Positions 19,122 to 28,131 of a stretch of DNA of 64,000 bases are shown here, piece by piece. How positions within the stretch are numbered: the stretch's first letter is position 1; the number at the start of each line of letters is the position of its first letter. Location of the stretch: the NCBI RefSeq assembly GCF_040833965.1, contig NZ_CP162142.1:2651001-2715000 (forward strand). Direction: 5' to 3'. Position numbers and translations under genes: made by a program. The stretch comes from Leptospira sp. WS39.C2 (GTDB taxonomy: Bacteria; Spirochaetota; Leptospiria; Leptospirales; Leptospiraceae). The notes beneath the pieces are model-generated. The model was not told where the DNA came from, made no database searches, and saw only the letters and a program-made list of their open reading frames with translations.

Positions 19122-20564
19122 ATGACTCCTTTACGATCCGCTTTTTTAATCGGTATTTTCATTTATGCAATTTTATTATTTGCGTTTCATGGTGTACCTG
19201 ATGCCGATATTTTTTATCATTTTGCGATTGCAAAGTTGTATTTAAAAGAAGGTTTTGTTTCAAACCTTCCTTGGCCAGAAATTGGCATCCAATCAAAAGA
19301 GTTTACTGATTTTCATTTTTTATTTCATATCCTACAAATCCCATTTGTACTATTGCCACTAGAAGAAACTATTTCCATAAAATTATTTATTTTATGTTCT
19401 ATATCAACTTTACTCTATGTAGTCTTGAAATATATCCATACAAAAGCCCCTTCCACATCACCATACCTCATTGTAATATTTTTTATCTTAGGTTCCGTAT
19501 TATTTACAGGAAGGATGTTATTTGGTAGAGGGAACCTAATCTTTTTTAGTCTGTATTTTACATGTTTGTATTTTTGGAATATAAAATATGTTTATCGAAT
19601 TTTTGCCATTTCATTTTTAGCAGTATGGACTTACAGTGGTTTTCCATACTTGCTTATAACAAGCATTTGTTTTAGCATCTTAGATCCAAATAAAAATAAT
19701 CTAAAACTATTAGCTGCTGTTTCATTTGGAATGTTATTAGGAATCACAATACATCCTTCATTTCCATATCAGTTTAAGGGATATTTTATCGAACTTGTTT
19801 TACAAACCATGCCACCCAATGGCATTGAACCGATAGCAGAGTGGTTACCTCCCTCAAGAGAAATATTAATTCTGGGTTTTGCGACTATTTTCCCTCTTTT
19901 GTTGATTTGTTTTAAAAATGCAACTTCTAATCAATTTGAGCCTAATAGTATTGTTTTTTTATTTTTAGGAATAACGAATTTGATTTTTGCAAGTTCCTCA
20001 TTGCGAGTATTTGAAATGAGTTGGCTTATGTTTTTTATCTTTATTTTTTTAAACTTAAAAATCCCAAATCATTTCCAATTGGTCATTGCAGTTTTAATAT
20101 TTATCATACAAGTTCCCATTATCTATGACAAAATGGGACAACAGTTCAAATCGTCCGAAACTAAATATGGACAAATTGTTACAGACTGGATTCGATTTAA
20201 CATTCCGAAAGGAGAAAAAATCTTCCTTGCTTGGGCAGATTATCCTTACTTCACATACAAAATTCCTGATTACCGTTTTTTGTTTGGACTGAATCCGCTT
20301 TATGCTTGGTCTTATGATCAAAATTTATATTTTACTCAAAAAGCTTTTTTCGAAAGTAATGTACAAGGATTCCAACACATCCCGAAAGCATTGGACTACA
20401 AAACAGTTGTTATCAATAAACATTACTATGGTTATACGGCAAAATCTTTTAAAAACCTCACAACAGATTATTTGTTAGCTTTTGAGAATGAAAAATATGC
20501 AATCTTTGTAAAAACAAATCCTGACAAAAATATAATAAAAGATAATAACATAAAACTAAAATAA
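19122..20564 (+). CDS. Multi-pass membrane protein, GT-C glycosyltransferase-like
   Basis: Roughly ten hydrophobic segments span the first 340 residues, followed by a soluble C-terminal domain of about 120 residues. Just after the first membrane helix is GVPDADIFYHFAIAK, a D-x-D bearing first periplasmic loop, like those of lipid-linked sugar transferases of the GT-C fold. That suggests, but does not prove, glycosyl transfer. It lies 34 bp after the second propeller lipoprotein. Its last 97 bp overlap the 3' end of the convergent gene on the other strand. Confidence 0.6.
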   Translation: MTPLRSAFLIGIFIYAILLFAFHGVPDADIFYHFAIAKLYLKEGFVSNLPWPEIGIQSKEFTDFHFLFHILQIPFVLLPLEETISIKLFILCSISTLLYVVLKYIHTKAPSTSPYLIVIFFILGSVLFTGRMLFGRGNLIFFSLYFTCLYFWNIKYVYRIFAISFLAVWTYSGFPYLLITSICFSILDPNKNNLKLLAAVSFGMLLGITIHPSFPYQFKGYFIELVLQTMPPNGIEPIAEWLPPSREILILGFATIFPLLLICFKNATSNQFEPNSIVFLFLGITNLIFASSSLRVFEMSWLMFFIFIFLNLKIPNHFQLVIAVLIFIIQVPIIYDKMGQQFKSSETKYGQIVTDWIRFNIPKGEKIFLAWADYPYFTYKIPDYRFLFGLNPLYAWSYDQNLYFTQKAFFESNVQGFQHIPKALDYKTVVINKHYYGYTAKSFKNLTTDYLLAFENEKYAIFVKTNPDKNIIKDNNIKLK

Positions 20565-22846
20565 ATGTGACCCGGAAATTTACTGAGTTTTACATCTTTA
20601 TTTTCCCGAACATCCCCAACCTTCTGTTGGATCCAATATTCCTTCGCCGTATCATCTAATAACAAAATCCCGTTCTCCGATTTTTTTTCCGCAAAATAGG
20701 TACTTGAATTTTCTTGTAAAAACAAACTTCCATCTGTTTTAGGAATTTTATTTAAAAATTGTTTTAACTTGTCTTCCGTTTGTGTGATTTCATTCGTAAT
20801 CTCAGAATTTACCAATAGAAGGTTTGGAATGTTTTTATTTTGAATTCCATTTAGCCAAGATCGTTCACCCAAACCATTTTGATCTGTAACTAAAAGGAGT
20901 GAAGACAAAGAAGGAAATATTGAATCTAAATTTTCTAAATGTTCACGAGAGATTCTTACAATTTTTATCTGGTAGCCTAAATTTGATAAATACATTTGTA
21001 ATAGATTGCTTATTTTTAAAAACGATTGGTAACTAAAATCTTTATTTTGATTCAAAGTATCTGCATGGATGAGTCCTATTGGCTTAGCATAATTTGAATT
21101 TTGGTTTGGTAGGATTTTGACAATTTGAAATGGTCCTTCCTTTGAAATCAATTCAATTCTATTTTGGTTCAATTTTAGAAAGTCCGTATAATCAGGAGAA
21201 AATCCCATCATATAAGAAACTCCAGAACGGAGCAAAAAATCTAAAAAATAACCATTTTCATTTTCTTTCTTAAGCAAAACAAGTGAATCTCTCCAATCGA
21301 TATCAGTACCCCATCGAAAGGTATGGGCAAAACCAAAAGATTGCCAATTAAAAACTAAAGTTGAATAGTAAGAAGATTCAACTGTTAATCCAAGATTGTT
21401 TTTGACCCCTGCATTATAAAACAAAGGAATCCAAAAATGAGGTCCACCAAATACTGATTTTGTTTTGATGATCTCAGGTTGGACGATACTGCCAGGTGGT
21501 AATTGTTTTAACTTTTCTGACAGTCGATCGTACAATACAATTTCCTCCTTTGGCCTTGCTTCTTTCCACAATGGCGACTTATATTCCTGGTAGACAAAAG
21601 GATCAAAAGTCACAAATAAATAAAACTGTGAGAGAAGAACAAAAACTAAAACAGGAAATAATGGTAAAAACTTTTTTTGAATTCGAAGTGAGTAAACTAA
21701 AACCACTGGCATCAATATTGAAAATGTTATGAAAAAACTATCAAATGCTCTATAATTATGAATTTTAATATTGGGAAATATATATCCGAACGAATAGTCT
21801 AACGACATCCAAAAGAATACGAGTAACAATGTCGTTAAAAAACGACTACGAATATAATTCTGCAAACTCCTTAAATGAAAAGTTAAAGCAATTAGAACAA
21901 ATAAGTATAACCATCTTCCCGAACGAAATAACTCAATGACAAATGCAAGGGTAATATTCTCTCCAAGTTGAGAGGCTTTTACAGCCTGGTCATAAACATC
22001 TCTACTCAAGATAGAAAGTACAGGTGGGTATGAATAACCATAAAAAACAGAACTTGTATATTCGGAATATCGAAAATATTGGTATAATACTGGGCAAATG
22101 AGAAGAAAAATAACAGAAAAACTTACAAATAAAAATCGGAATTGTTTTACCCAAAATTTACGATACACAACCAAATAAATAAATAAAATTAAACTATAAA
22201 AAATAGAACTGAGTAAATGTGAGTAGAATACTAAAGAAGTAACACTTACAAACAAAACTAAATATCTGATATGATTTTTTTTGCGGAATGAATCTAAAAA
22301 CAAAATACCAAATAAAAACAAAGCGTGTGTAAAACTTGAAATTACAGTCCCTTCAATGATCCCAACAATACTTGTACCTTGTAATCCTTCACCAGCATAA
22401 TTGAAATAAAACAATATGGAAAGCATACCTATGATAATTCGTATCACCACAGGGAACCTTCGCCAAAAAAATTGGGATCCAAATTGGTAAATCGCAATCG
22501 CAAGTAATACAATGGTAAAAAAAATCGAAACGGAAAAAGCCGATTCAACGGGAATCGAAAATACAAGATGGATTAAATATACTAAAAAATAATAAAAGGG
22601 AGGGTAAAAATAAAAAATAGGGAATCCGCCAAACCAAACATCAGACCAACCAATTGCTGTACCATTTTCGGTCAATTTCACGAATTCCTTGGCCAATATA
22701 ACATGTCCTGGAGTATCCCAACCACTGACCGTTTCCCCAGAAAACAAATAACTAAACTTAATTAAAAATGTAATAAATATAACAAACGTTAATAGAAAAA
22801 CAGAAATATTTGTCCAAACCGTTTTTTTGGAAAACAACAATAACAT
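20468..22846 (-). CDS. Large multi-pass membrane protein, GT-C/YfhO-like
   Basis: 792 residues with about twelve N-terminal hydrophobic helices, a large extracytoplasmic domain (about 430-740) and a last membrane helix before the C-terminus. The first loop reads GWDTPGHVILAKEF and is followed by GGFPIFYFYPPFYYF, a combination seen in GT-C-type and 6-pyruvoyl-tetrahydropterin-synthase-related membrane proteins of unknown sugar specificity. The terminal helix is encoded inside the region that overlaps the convergent gene, so the overlap is not a non-coding tail. Role in cell-envelope glycosylation is inferred only from fold type. Confidence 0.6.
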   Translation of the reverse strand: MLLLFSKKTVWTNISVFLLTFVIFITFLIKFSYLFSGETVSGWDTPGHVILAKEFVKLTENGTAIGWSDVWFGGFPIFYFYPPFYYFLVYLIHLVFSIPVESAFSVSIFFTIVLLAIAIYQFGSQFFWRRFPVVIRIIIGMLSILFYFNYAGEGLQGTSIVGIIEGTVISSFTHALFLFGILFLDSFRKKNHIRYLVLFVSVTSLVFYSHLLSSIFYSLILFIYLVVYRKFWVKQFRFLFVSFSVIFLLICPVLYQYFRYSEYTSSVFYGYSYPPVLSILSRDVYDQAVKASQLGENITLAFVIELFRSGRWLYLFVLIALTFHLRSLQNYIRSRFLTTLLLVFFWMSLDYSFGYIFPNIKIHNYRAFDSFFITFSILMPVVLVYSLRIQKKFLPLFPVLVFVLLSQFYLFVTFDPFVYQEYKSPLWKEARPKEEIVLYDRLSEKLKQLPPGSIVQPEIIKTKSVFGGPHFWIPLFYNAGVKNNLGLTVESSYYSTLVFNWQSFGFAHTFRWGTDIDWRDSLVLLKKENENGYFLDFLLRSGVSYMMGFSPDYTDFLKLNQNRIELISKEGPFQIVKILPNQNSNYAKPIGLIHADTLNQNKDFSYQSFLKISNLLQMYLSNLGYQIKIVRISREHLENLDSIFPSLSSLLLVTDQNGLGERSWLNGIQNKNIPNLLLVNSEITNEITQTEDKLKQFLNKIPKTDGSLFLQENSSTYFAEKKSENGILLLDDTAKEYWIQQKVGDVRENKDVKLSKFPGHIYFSFMLLSFIIFLSGFVFTKIAYFSFSKANK

Positions 22847-22942
22847 AGTGATAAATTTGAATTAGAGAATGTATTCTGCAATTCTATATTGGTAATGACT
22901 CCAGAAATATTTTATTTACATAATCCCAATCTACCTTATGGA

Positions 22943-23800
22943 TTAGGTTTTTTTACCAACTTCTTTGGCTTGGAATAATAAAAAACCTAAAGTGGCGATA
23001 ACTCCTCCTAAAAAAATAAACAATTCAGGACCATAGGATCCATTTTGCCAATTAGAACCAATGATCCATAAATATAGGATAGGGGCGATGTATTGGTTGG
23101 CAAATAAAGAAGCAAATGTTAGTTGGTTACTCAATCCTCCATTTAAAAATTTCCATAAAAACAAATTTGGATTAGAGAGGATTGTGGAAAGTGCAAGTAG
23201 CGCCATAAATGCCATTTCAAATAATGAAATCCCAACTCTTGGATCAATCGACATACTAAGATACGTTGGATTCTGAAATAAATGACCAATCAAACTTAAC
23301 CCACCAGGAACAAGCGCTAGGTGAATGAGAATATCATCCAAAATCCAAGATCTTTCAGGAGTTTTACGTAGGTATAATAAGATTTCATAAAAACTAAAAA
23401 AAATGAATCCAATGGAAGTAAAAATTGATGTCATCACAAGAGAAGAATTTGGATTAATGTGCACAAAAGGTGCTGACAATAACATTAGTATAGATGATAT
23501 ATTTCCACCTCCTACGATCATCAAAAAAGCAAGGTTTGCTGTAAATGGCCAGAGATGGAAGTGCCGAGTTGCAAAACGTAAACCTACAATAACAAATAGA
23601 GAAATTGCCGTAAAAATGGATAACACGGGACCATCAGCTCTATAAAAAAAGGGGAAACCAAAAATCCAAGCAATGAGTGTTAAACTAGAACCTAATAATA
23701 TAAAACCATCCAAAATTTCTGCCCATCTTAAAAATCGTTTTTCCATTTTGAATTTACCTACTTCGCAGTAAAAATTGTTGATGAATTCACTTTTTTGCAA
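22943..23800 (-). CDS. Integral membrane protein of unknown function
   Basis: 285 residues with about eight predicted hydrophobic segments and short charged loops. No cysteine or histidine cluster, and no attached signalling domain. The listed ATG or the in-frame MEKRFLRWAE eighteen codons later could start it; the second puts the positive charge directly ahead of the first helix. It reads in the same direction as the preceding large membrane protein, 96 bp upstream of it. No family recognised. Confidence 0.6.
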   Translation of the reverse strand: MQKSEFINNFYCEVGKFKMEKRFLRWAEILDGFILLGSSLTLIAWIFGFPFFYRADGPVLSIFTAISLFVIVGLRFATRHFHLWPFTANLAFLMIVGGGNISSILMLLSAPFVHINPNSSLVMTSIFTSIGFIFFSFYEILLYLRKTPERSWILDDILIHLALVPGGLSLIGHLFQNPTYLSMSIDPRVGISLFEMAFMALLALSTILSNPNLFLWKFLNGGLSNQLTFASLFANQYIAPILYLWIIGSNWQNGSYGPELFIFLGGVIATLGFLLFQAKEVGKKT

Positions 23801-23961
23801 ACTAAATTTTTTGGTCTTTAGTGGATGATGGGATTTTAAATTCTAAAGCTGAAAAATAAAAATCGATTGGTTTCAATATTTAAACAATCCCATTCTATAG
23901 GAAGGTAATCTATTTGAAATTTTATTTTTATTTTAATTCTAAAATTGGAATCTGGGCTTTT

Positions 23962-24201
23962 TCATTCTAATTTGCTTTTGATTTTTACTTGGTGTAGTAC
24001 TTCTTGGTAAGCACTGGCGCCTAAGTGGTAAGTGATATGGTCTTTTGCTTTTCCTTCAAGTATATCCTGAAAGGTCCAATCATATCGATTTGGATCTTTA
24101 CCTGAATCAAACCAATCTTTGAAAATTACAAAATCTCCTTCGATGAACATCTCTACCAAATGGTAAGGTTCCGAATTTTGCCAATATTCCCTTTTATTCA
24201 T
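23962..24201 (-). CDS. Small hypothetical protein
   Basis: A 79-residue cytosolic protein rich in aromatic and acidic residues (EYWQNSEPYHLVEMF, DWFDSGKDPNRYDW). No signal peptide and no recognisable motif. The ribosome site is weak, so the call relies on codon-like composition and an otherwise empty gap. Confidence 0.45.
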   Translation of the reverse strand: MNKREYWQNSEPYHLVEMFIEGDFVIFKDWFDSGKDPNRYDWTFQDILEGKAKDHITYHLGASAYQEVLHQVKIKSKLE

Positions 24202-24323
24202 AAAATAGAATCCAAACTTCTCTTAACATCTAAATCCAAAAATGTAAACCCAATTCAGAACAAAATAAAGTAAAATAATGATAAGATTAGATGTTTCAAC
24301 CCTAACGGTTTTATCAAAATGAA

Positions 24324-25463
24324 TCACTTAAATTGATTTCTATAATTTTGGGGAGAAACTCCAAAATATTTTTGGAATAATAAATGAAAGGATGATTTTG
24401 AGTTAAATCCAGAAGCATAAATAATGTTCATGATACTCATAGAAGGTTTCTCTTTTAATAATTTGGCAGCATATTCCAGTCGGTATTGGTTTGTAAAATT
24501 TCGAAACGAGATTCCTAAATGAGAATTTAAAAATTCAGACAATTGATGGGAATTGATGTGTAGATGTTTCGCTAAGTTAGATAGTGTTAAACCTTCATTC
24601 AGATACAACTGCTCTACCCTCATGAGTTGCTCCAATCTTACAATCGTTTCTTCTACATCGATTCCTTTCAGACGACTTTCTTGGTAACGAACAAAACTTG
24701 TTTCTTTTTCAAACTTTGGTATTAATTCCAAACGATTGGCATTCAATACAAATATCAGTACTAAAAGTAATAGAAGGAAAAAACAGGCCAATAAAAAAAG
24801 TGGCATATAGAATAATTGAGCATAAACAAAAAATAAACTGACGACAAAAGTATACGTTACCAAAACACAAAACGGCAGAAAAGAATGTTTCAATGATTCT
24901 TTGAATTTCTGATTCCAAATGTATAAAATTGTCAAAAAATAACTTTGATAAATAAATACTGAAACCACACCCAATCCAAGTAAAAGAAAAAGAGGATTTT
25001 GAGAATGGTTTAAGTTTGGTATAGAATAAAACTCAAAACATCGAATTAAAAAAACTAAAAACAAAACTAATACTGAAGGGAAAAAATGGAATCGATTTAT
25101 GTTTTTTGACCTACCACCACTTAACTTTTGAAAATAAAGAAAACATAGTGGACCAATGGTGAACAATATAGGCACGTGAATCCCATATAAAAATGTAAAA
25201 AAACGAAACCCATTTGAGAATTCAATGTAAATATGAAACTGCAATATAAATAGAGATAAAAACAATAAAGCCGCAGAATAATCAAAGAACCTACTTACTG
25301 ATTCTTGGAATTTTGTGTTATGTAAACTCTGATTTCCATATAGGATCATCTGTTTCTGTTCTTTTCGGGTCCGATATGTAAAAATCAATTGTGATAAAAA
25401 AAGAAGGAAAGAAACGACAGCTCCAACAAAAGGAATTAAATCCATATAGTATGGATCTTTCAT
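24324..25463 (-). CDS. AraC-family regulator with N-terminal membrane sensor
   Basis: Seven to eight hydrophobic helices occupy residues 1-235. A linker and a C-terminal AraC double helix-turn-helix follow (about 270-379), including LTLSNLAKHLHINSHQLSEFLN and the end motif SGFNSKSSFHLLFQKYFGVSPQNYR. This membrane-sensor AraC layout is common in leptospires and Bacteroidetes. It is divergent from the DJ-1/PfpI-like gene, 139 bp away, which is its most likely target. The sensed signal is unknown. Confidence 0.85.
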   Translation of the reverse strand: MKDPYYMDLIPFVGAVVSFLLFLSQLIFTYRTRKEQKQMILYGNQSLHNTKFQESVSRFFDYSAALLFLSLFILQFHIYIEFSNGFRFFTFLYGIHVPILFTIGPLCFLYFQKLSGGRSKNINRFHFFPSVLVLFLVFLIRCFEFYSIPNLNHSQNPLFLLLGLGVVSVFIYQSYFLTILYIWNQKFKESLKHSFLPFCVLVTYTFVVSLFFVYAQLFYMPLFLLACFFLLLLLVLIFVLNANRLELIPKFEKETSFVRYQESRLKGIDVEETIVRLEQLMRVEQLYLNEGLTLSNLAKHLHINSHQLSEFLNSHLGISFRNFTNQYRLEYAAKLLKEKPSMSIMNIIYASGFNSKSSFHLLFQKYFGVSPQNYRNQFK

Positions 25464-25602
25464 AAATCGGAAATGTCTATTTTTTTAAATGAAAAAAAAA
25501 GAAAATTCTGAGTCCATCTGTATCCAAACGGACGACAGAAATTATTTTTAGGAGATAATTCTTACATCATCGAAACACAAAACAATTTGGAAGGAATCAC
25601 TC

Positions 25603-26724
25603 ATGATACACCCTACTTTTAGAAATTTTATTTTAATAACATTATGTTTCTGCGGATTTATGTTATTACAACCAAACATCTTTGGGCAATCTAAACCATC
25701 AAAAATGCCATACATAGACCAGTTCCCAATCAAGCCAAAACACAAAACACCAATCATTACGATTATCGGGGATAACCAATATACTGAGTTAACCGATTTT
25801 ATGGTACCGTATGGAATCCTTAAAAAAGCAAACATTTCTCAATTATTTGCCCTTGCCCCCGAAAGAGGCGTTTTAGAAATGTTCCCAGCTTTAAAAATTG
25901 AAATAACAACCTCATTTGATGATTTTGATCGTCTCCATCCGGAAGGTTCAGATATCATTATCGTTCCGGCAATTCACAATGCAAAAAATCCAATCATTTT
26001 AAAATGGTTACTGAAACAGAAAGAATTAGGAGCAAGTTTTATTGGAATTTGTGATGGAGTTTGGACTTTGGGTCATGCTGGTTTATTGGAATGGCATAGT
26101 GCTACTGGCCATTGGTATTCCAAAGATAATTTGATCAAAACATTTCCAAAAACAAAGTGGATTCAAAATCAAAGGTATGTGCAAGATAAAAACATCATCA
26201 CAACTTCAGGAGTGACAGCCTCGATTCCAATTACAATCGCTTTGATTGAAAGTTTAGTTGGAACCAAAAAAGCAAAACAAATTGCATTGGAATATGGTAT
26301 CGATACATGGGATCCAAATCATAATAGTGAAATTTTTACTTTTCATTGGAAACATTATACAAACGCTGCAAAAAATCTAATTTTCTTTTGGGAACATGAA
26401 ACTATCGGCATACCAATATTAGATGGAATTGATGAAGTATCACTGGCACTCGTTGCAGATGCCCTTGCACGCACTTATAAAACAAATGTAAAAACTATTT
26501 CTTTAGATCAAGATTCAATCCAAACTATTTCAGGATTAAAAATCATTACAGACATGAAAGGAAAAGAAAATAAGGGTATTGATTTTATTATGGAAATTCC
26601 AAAAGAACAAAAATCATTCACTCTTTTGAAAGAAACACTTCGATTTATCGAAACAAAACATGGCAAAAGAACGATGGAATTTGTAAACTTACAACTTGAA
26701 TTTCCTTACGAATCAATACACTAG
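25603..26724 (+). CDS. Exported DJ-1/PfpI-superfamily protein
   Basis: The N-terminal hydrophobic segment (about 8-28, ending IFGQ) looks like a signal peptide. The first domain has the class I glutamine-amidotransferase-like fold, with C150 in GICDGVWTLGHAGLL at the nucleophile elbow, as in GATase1_AraC/DJ-1/PfpI proteins. A second half (about 240-370) repeats a similar alpha/beta pattern without a matching cysteine. A TTAGGAG-containing leader lies 40 bp upstream of the start. Divergent from a membrane-bound AraC regulator; in other bacteria this type of domain is fused to AraC regulators, which fits the pairing. Activity unknown. Confidence 0.75.
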   Translation: MIHPTFRNFILITLCFCGFMLLQPNIFGQSKPSKMPYIDQFPIKPKHKTPIITIIGDNQYTELTDFMVPYGILKKANISQLFALAPERGVLEMFPALKIEITTSFDDFDRLHPEGSDIIIVPAIHNAKNPIILKWLLKQKELGASFIGICDGVWTLGHAGLLEWHSATGHWYSKDNLIKTFPKTKWIQNQRYVQDKNIITTSGVTASIPITIALIESLVGTKKAKQIALEYGIDTWDPNHNSEIFTFHWKHYTNAAKNLIFFWEHETIGIPILDGIDEVSLALVADALARTYKTNVKTISLDQDSIQTISGLKIITDMKGKENKGIDFIMEIPKEQKSFTLLKETLRFIETKHGKRTMEFVNLQLEFPYESIH

Positions 26725-26790
26725 TTTCAAAATAATACGGTAATTGCCCTTGACATCCTTTTTTGTCTTTTGACAAATGAACGTACCAAC

Positions 26791-27825
26791 ATGAAAATCA
26801 CCAAACAAGTTACTTTATACTCTTTGCTTTTGCTATTTTTAGCCAATGCGACAATTCTTTGTTCTTCCTTTGATTCAAAAAAAACAAATAAGGGAGAAAC
26901 ATTAGGATATGTTAATGCAAAGTCAGGATTGTTGGTGCGAGAAAAACCAGGAAGGAAAAATCCAAAAGTCACCTTAGTTCCATTTGGAAAAGAAGTTACC
27001 ATTGTAAAATATACTGAAGTAGAAGATACAATTGAAAACATCCGAGCTAAGTGGGTGGAAGTTCGTTATTTGGAATTCCAAGGGTATATGTTTAGTGGGT
27101 TTTTGTCGAACACACCATTTACACATGGGATAAGCGATCAGTTTCGCTCTTCTTCTGCAAAACAAGATGATACTTTCGACAGTTTAGATAAAAACCTTTG
27201 TGAGAATGCTAAAGATAAAGTTTATTGTTTTTCCGATGTCGGGTATAAATTCGTAAAAACTGGATATTTTAAAAAGGCTACCACTGCATTTACAGCAGGA
27301 TTAAAAATTGATCCAAATAATTACTATTTATTTTGTAACAGAGGTTACTCCTATTTTTTATTAGATGATTCGGAAAATAGTCTCAAAGATTATGAAAAAG
27401 CAATCCAACTCAAACCAAATGAATTCCTGGCTTATTTCAATAGGTCATTCGTGTATACGAAATTAAAAAAATTTGATTTAGCCAATAATGATTTAAGAAA
27501 ATCGATCCAAATCAATTCGCAAAGTTGTGGTTCTTTTAACAATTTAGGTTGGGTTTATTTACTAAAAAATGAATGGGATAAAGCAAAAATTGAATTAGAA
27601 AATGCAATTTCATGTGATCCAGGTTCCGCATATCCTTATGCAAACTTAGCGATATACCATTATATGTATAAAAAAGACAAAGTGAAGACTTTCGAATTTT
27701 TAAAAAAGGCATTAAGTTTAAAATATGATATCCAAATCCTATATGACCCAAATGGGGATGGTCAATTTTATAAAGAATGGAACCAGTCACCTGAATTCCT
27801 TAAATTCATTGAAAAAAATAAGTAA
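26791..27825 (+). CDS. Lipoprotein with SH3-like and TPR domains
   Basis: I chose the ATG at 26791, not the TTG at 26770, because it places MKITKQ directly before the hydrophobic core, which ends at ATILC, the lipobox cysteine. An SH3b-like segment follows (SGLLVREKPGRKNPKVTLVPFG ... WVEVRY). Four or so TPR-type helical repeats then span about 140-320 (AFTAGLKIDPNNYYLFCNRGYSYF, DYEKAIQLKPNEFLAYFNRSFVY). This suits an envelope-anchored scaffold that binds peptides or peptidoglycan. It ends before a good hairpin terminator. Confidence 0.78.
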   Translation: MKITKQVTLYSLLLLFLANATILCSSFDSKKTNKGETLGYVNAKSGLLVREKPGRKNPKVTLVPFGKEVTIVKYTEVEDTIENIRAKWVEVRYLEFQGYMFSGFLSNTPFTHGISDQFRSSSAKQDDTFDSLDKNLCENAKDKVYCFSDVGYKFVKTGYFKKATTAFTAGLKIDPNNYYLFCNRGYSYFLLDDSENSLKDYEKAIQLKPNEFLAYFNRSFVYTKLKKFDLANNDLRKSIQINSQSCGSFNNLGWVYLLKNEWDKAKIELENAISCDPGSAYPYANLAIYHYMYKKDKVKTFEFLKKALSLKYDIQILYDPNGDGQFYKEWNQSPEFLKFIEKNK

Positions 27826-27849
27826 AATTATTTTCAAAATAAAATCACA

Positions 27850-27885
27850 AAACATACGAATCTAAGTAAATTAAATCGTATGTTT
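27850..27885 (+). terminator. Terminator after the TPR lipoprotein
   Basis: AAACATACGA and TCGTATGTTT form a perfect 10-bp stem with a 16-nt AT-rich loop, followed by ATTGTTTG. The flanking A and T tracts would let it work in both directions. Confidence 0.7.
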
Positions 27886-27919
27886 ATTGTTTGGTGGTAT
27901 CTTTATACAGTTTAAATCT

Positions 27920-28013
27920 AAAGGGATGATGGAACGGATTGTAAATCCTCTAAATTGGGCATTTTAGGAGTCCGATCTCCTGACAAAGGTTAGTGAACCT
28001 TCGATTCCTCTTT
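27920..28013 (+). other. Hairpin-rich intergenic segment of unknown role
   Basis: Three consecutive stems can be drawn: GGATT/AATCC (27936-27948), AGGAG/CTCCT (27966-27981) and AAAGGTT/AACCTT (27985-28001). The outer AAAGGG and CTCTTT could close them in a multi-branched structure. A further stem, ACTGGAAG/CTTCCAGT, follows at about 28042-28075. It lies in the leader of the adenylate cyclase gene. It resembles a tRNA in outline but fails the T-arm test. It could be a leader RNA. Confidence 0.3.
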
Positions 28014-28131
28014 CAGCCATGTTTATACGTATTTATCCTGAACTGGAAGTGGAATAGAAGAGTAAAGTCTTCCAGTATTTGTCATTTATTTCTTTACGAA
28101 AGTCTTAATCATGTAAAAAGATGATTCGTAG

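Noticed and set aside
27920..28016. Possible tRNA (tRNA-like outline ending in CAGCCA, with a TTGTAAA anticodon-like loop)
   Set aside because: The TTCGATT loop has no matching 5-bp T-stem, the acceptor strands do not pair with CCA in register, and the anticodon stem has only three pairs.
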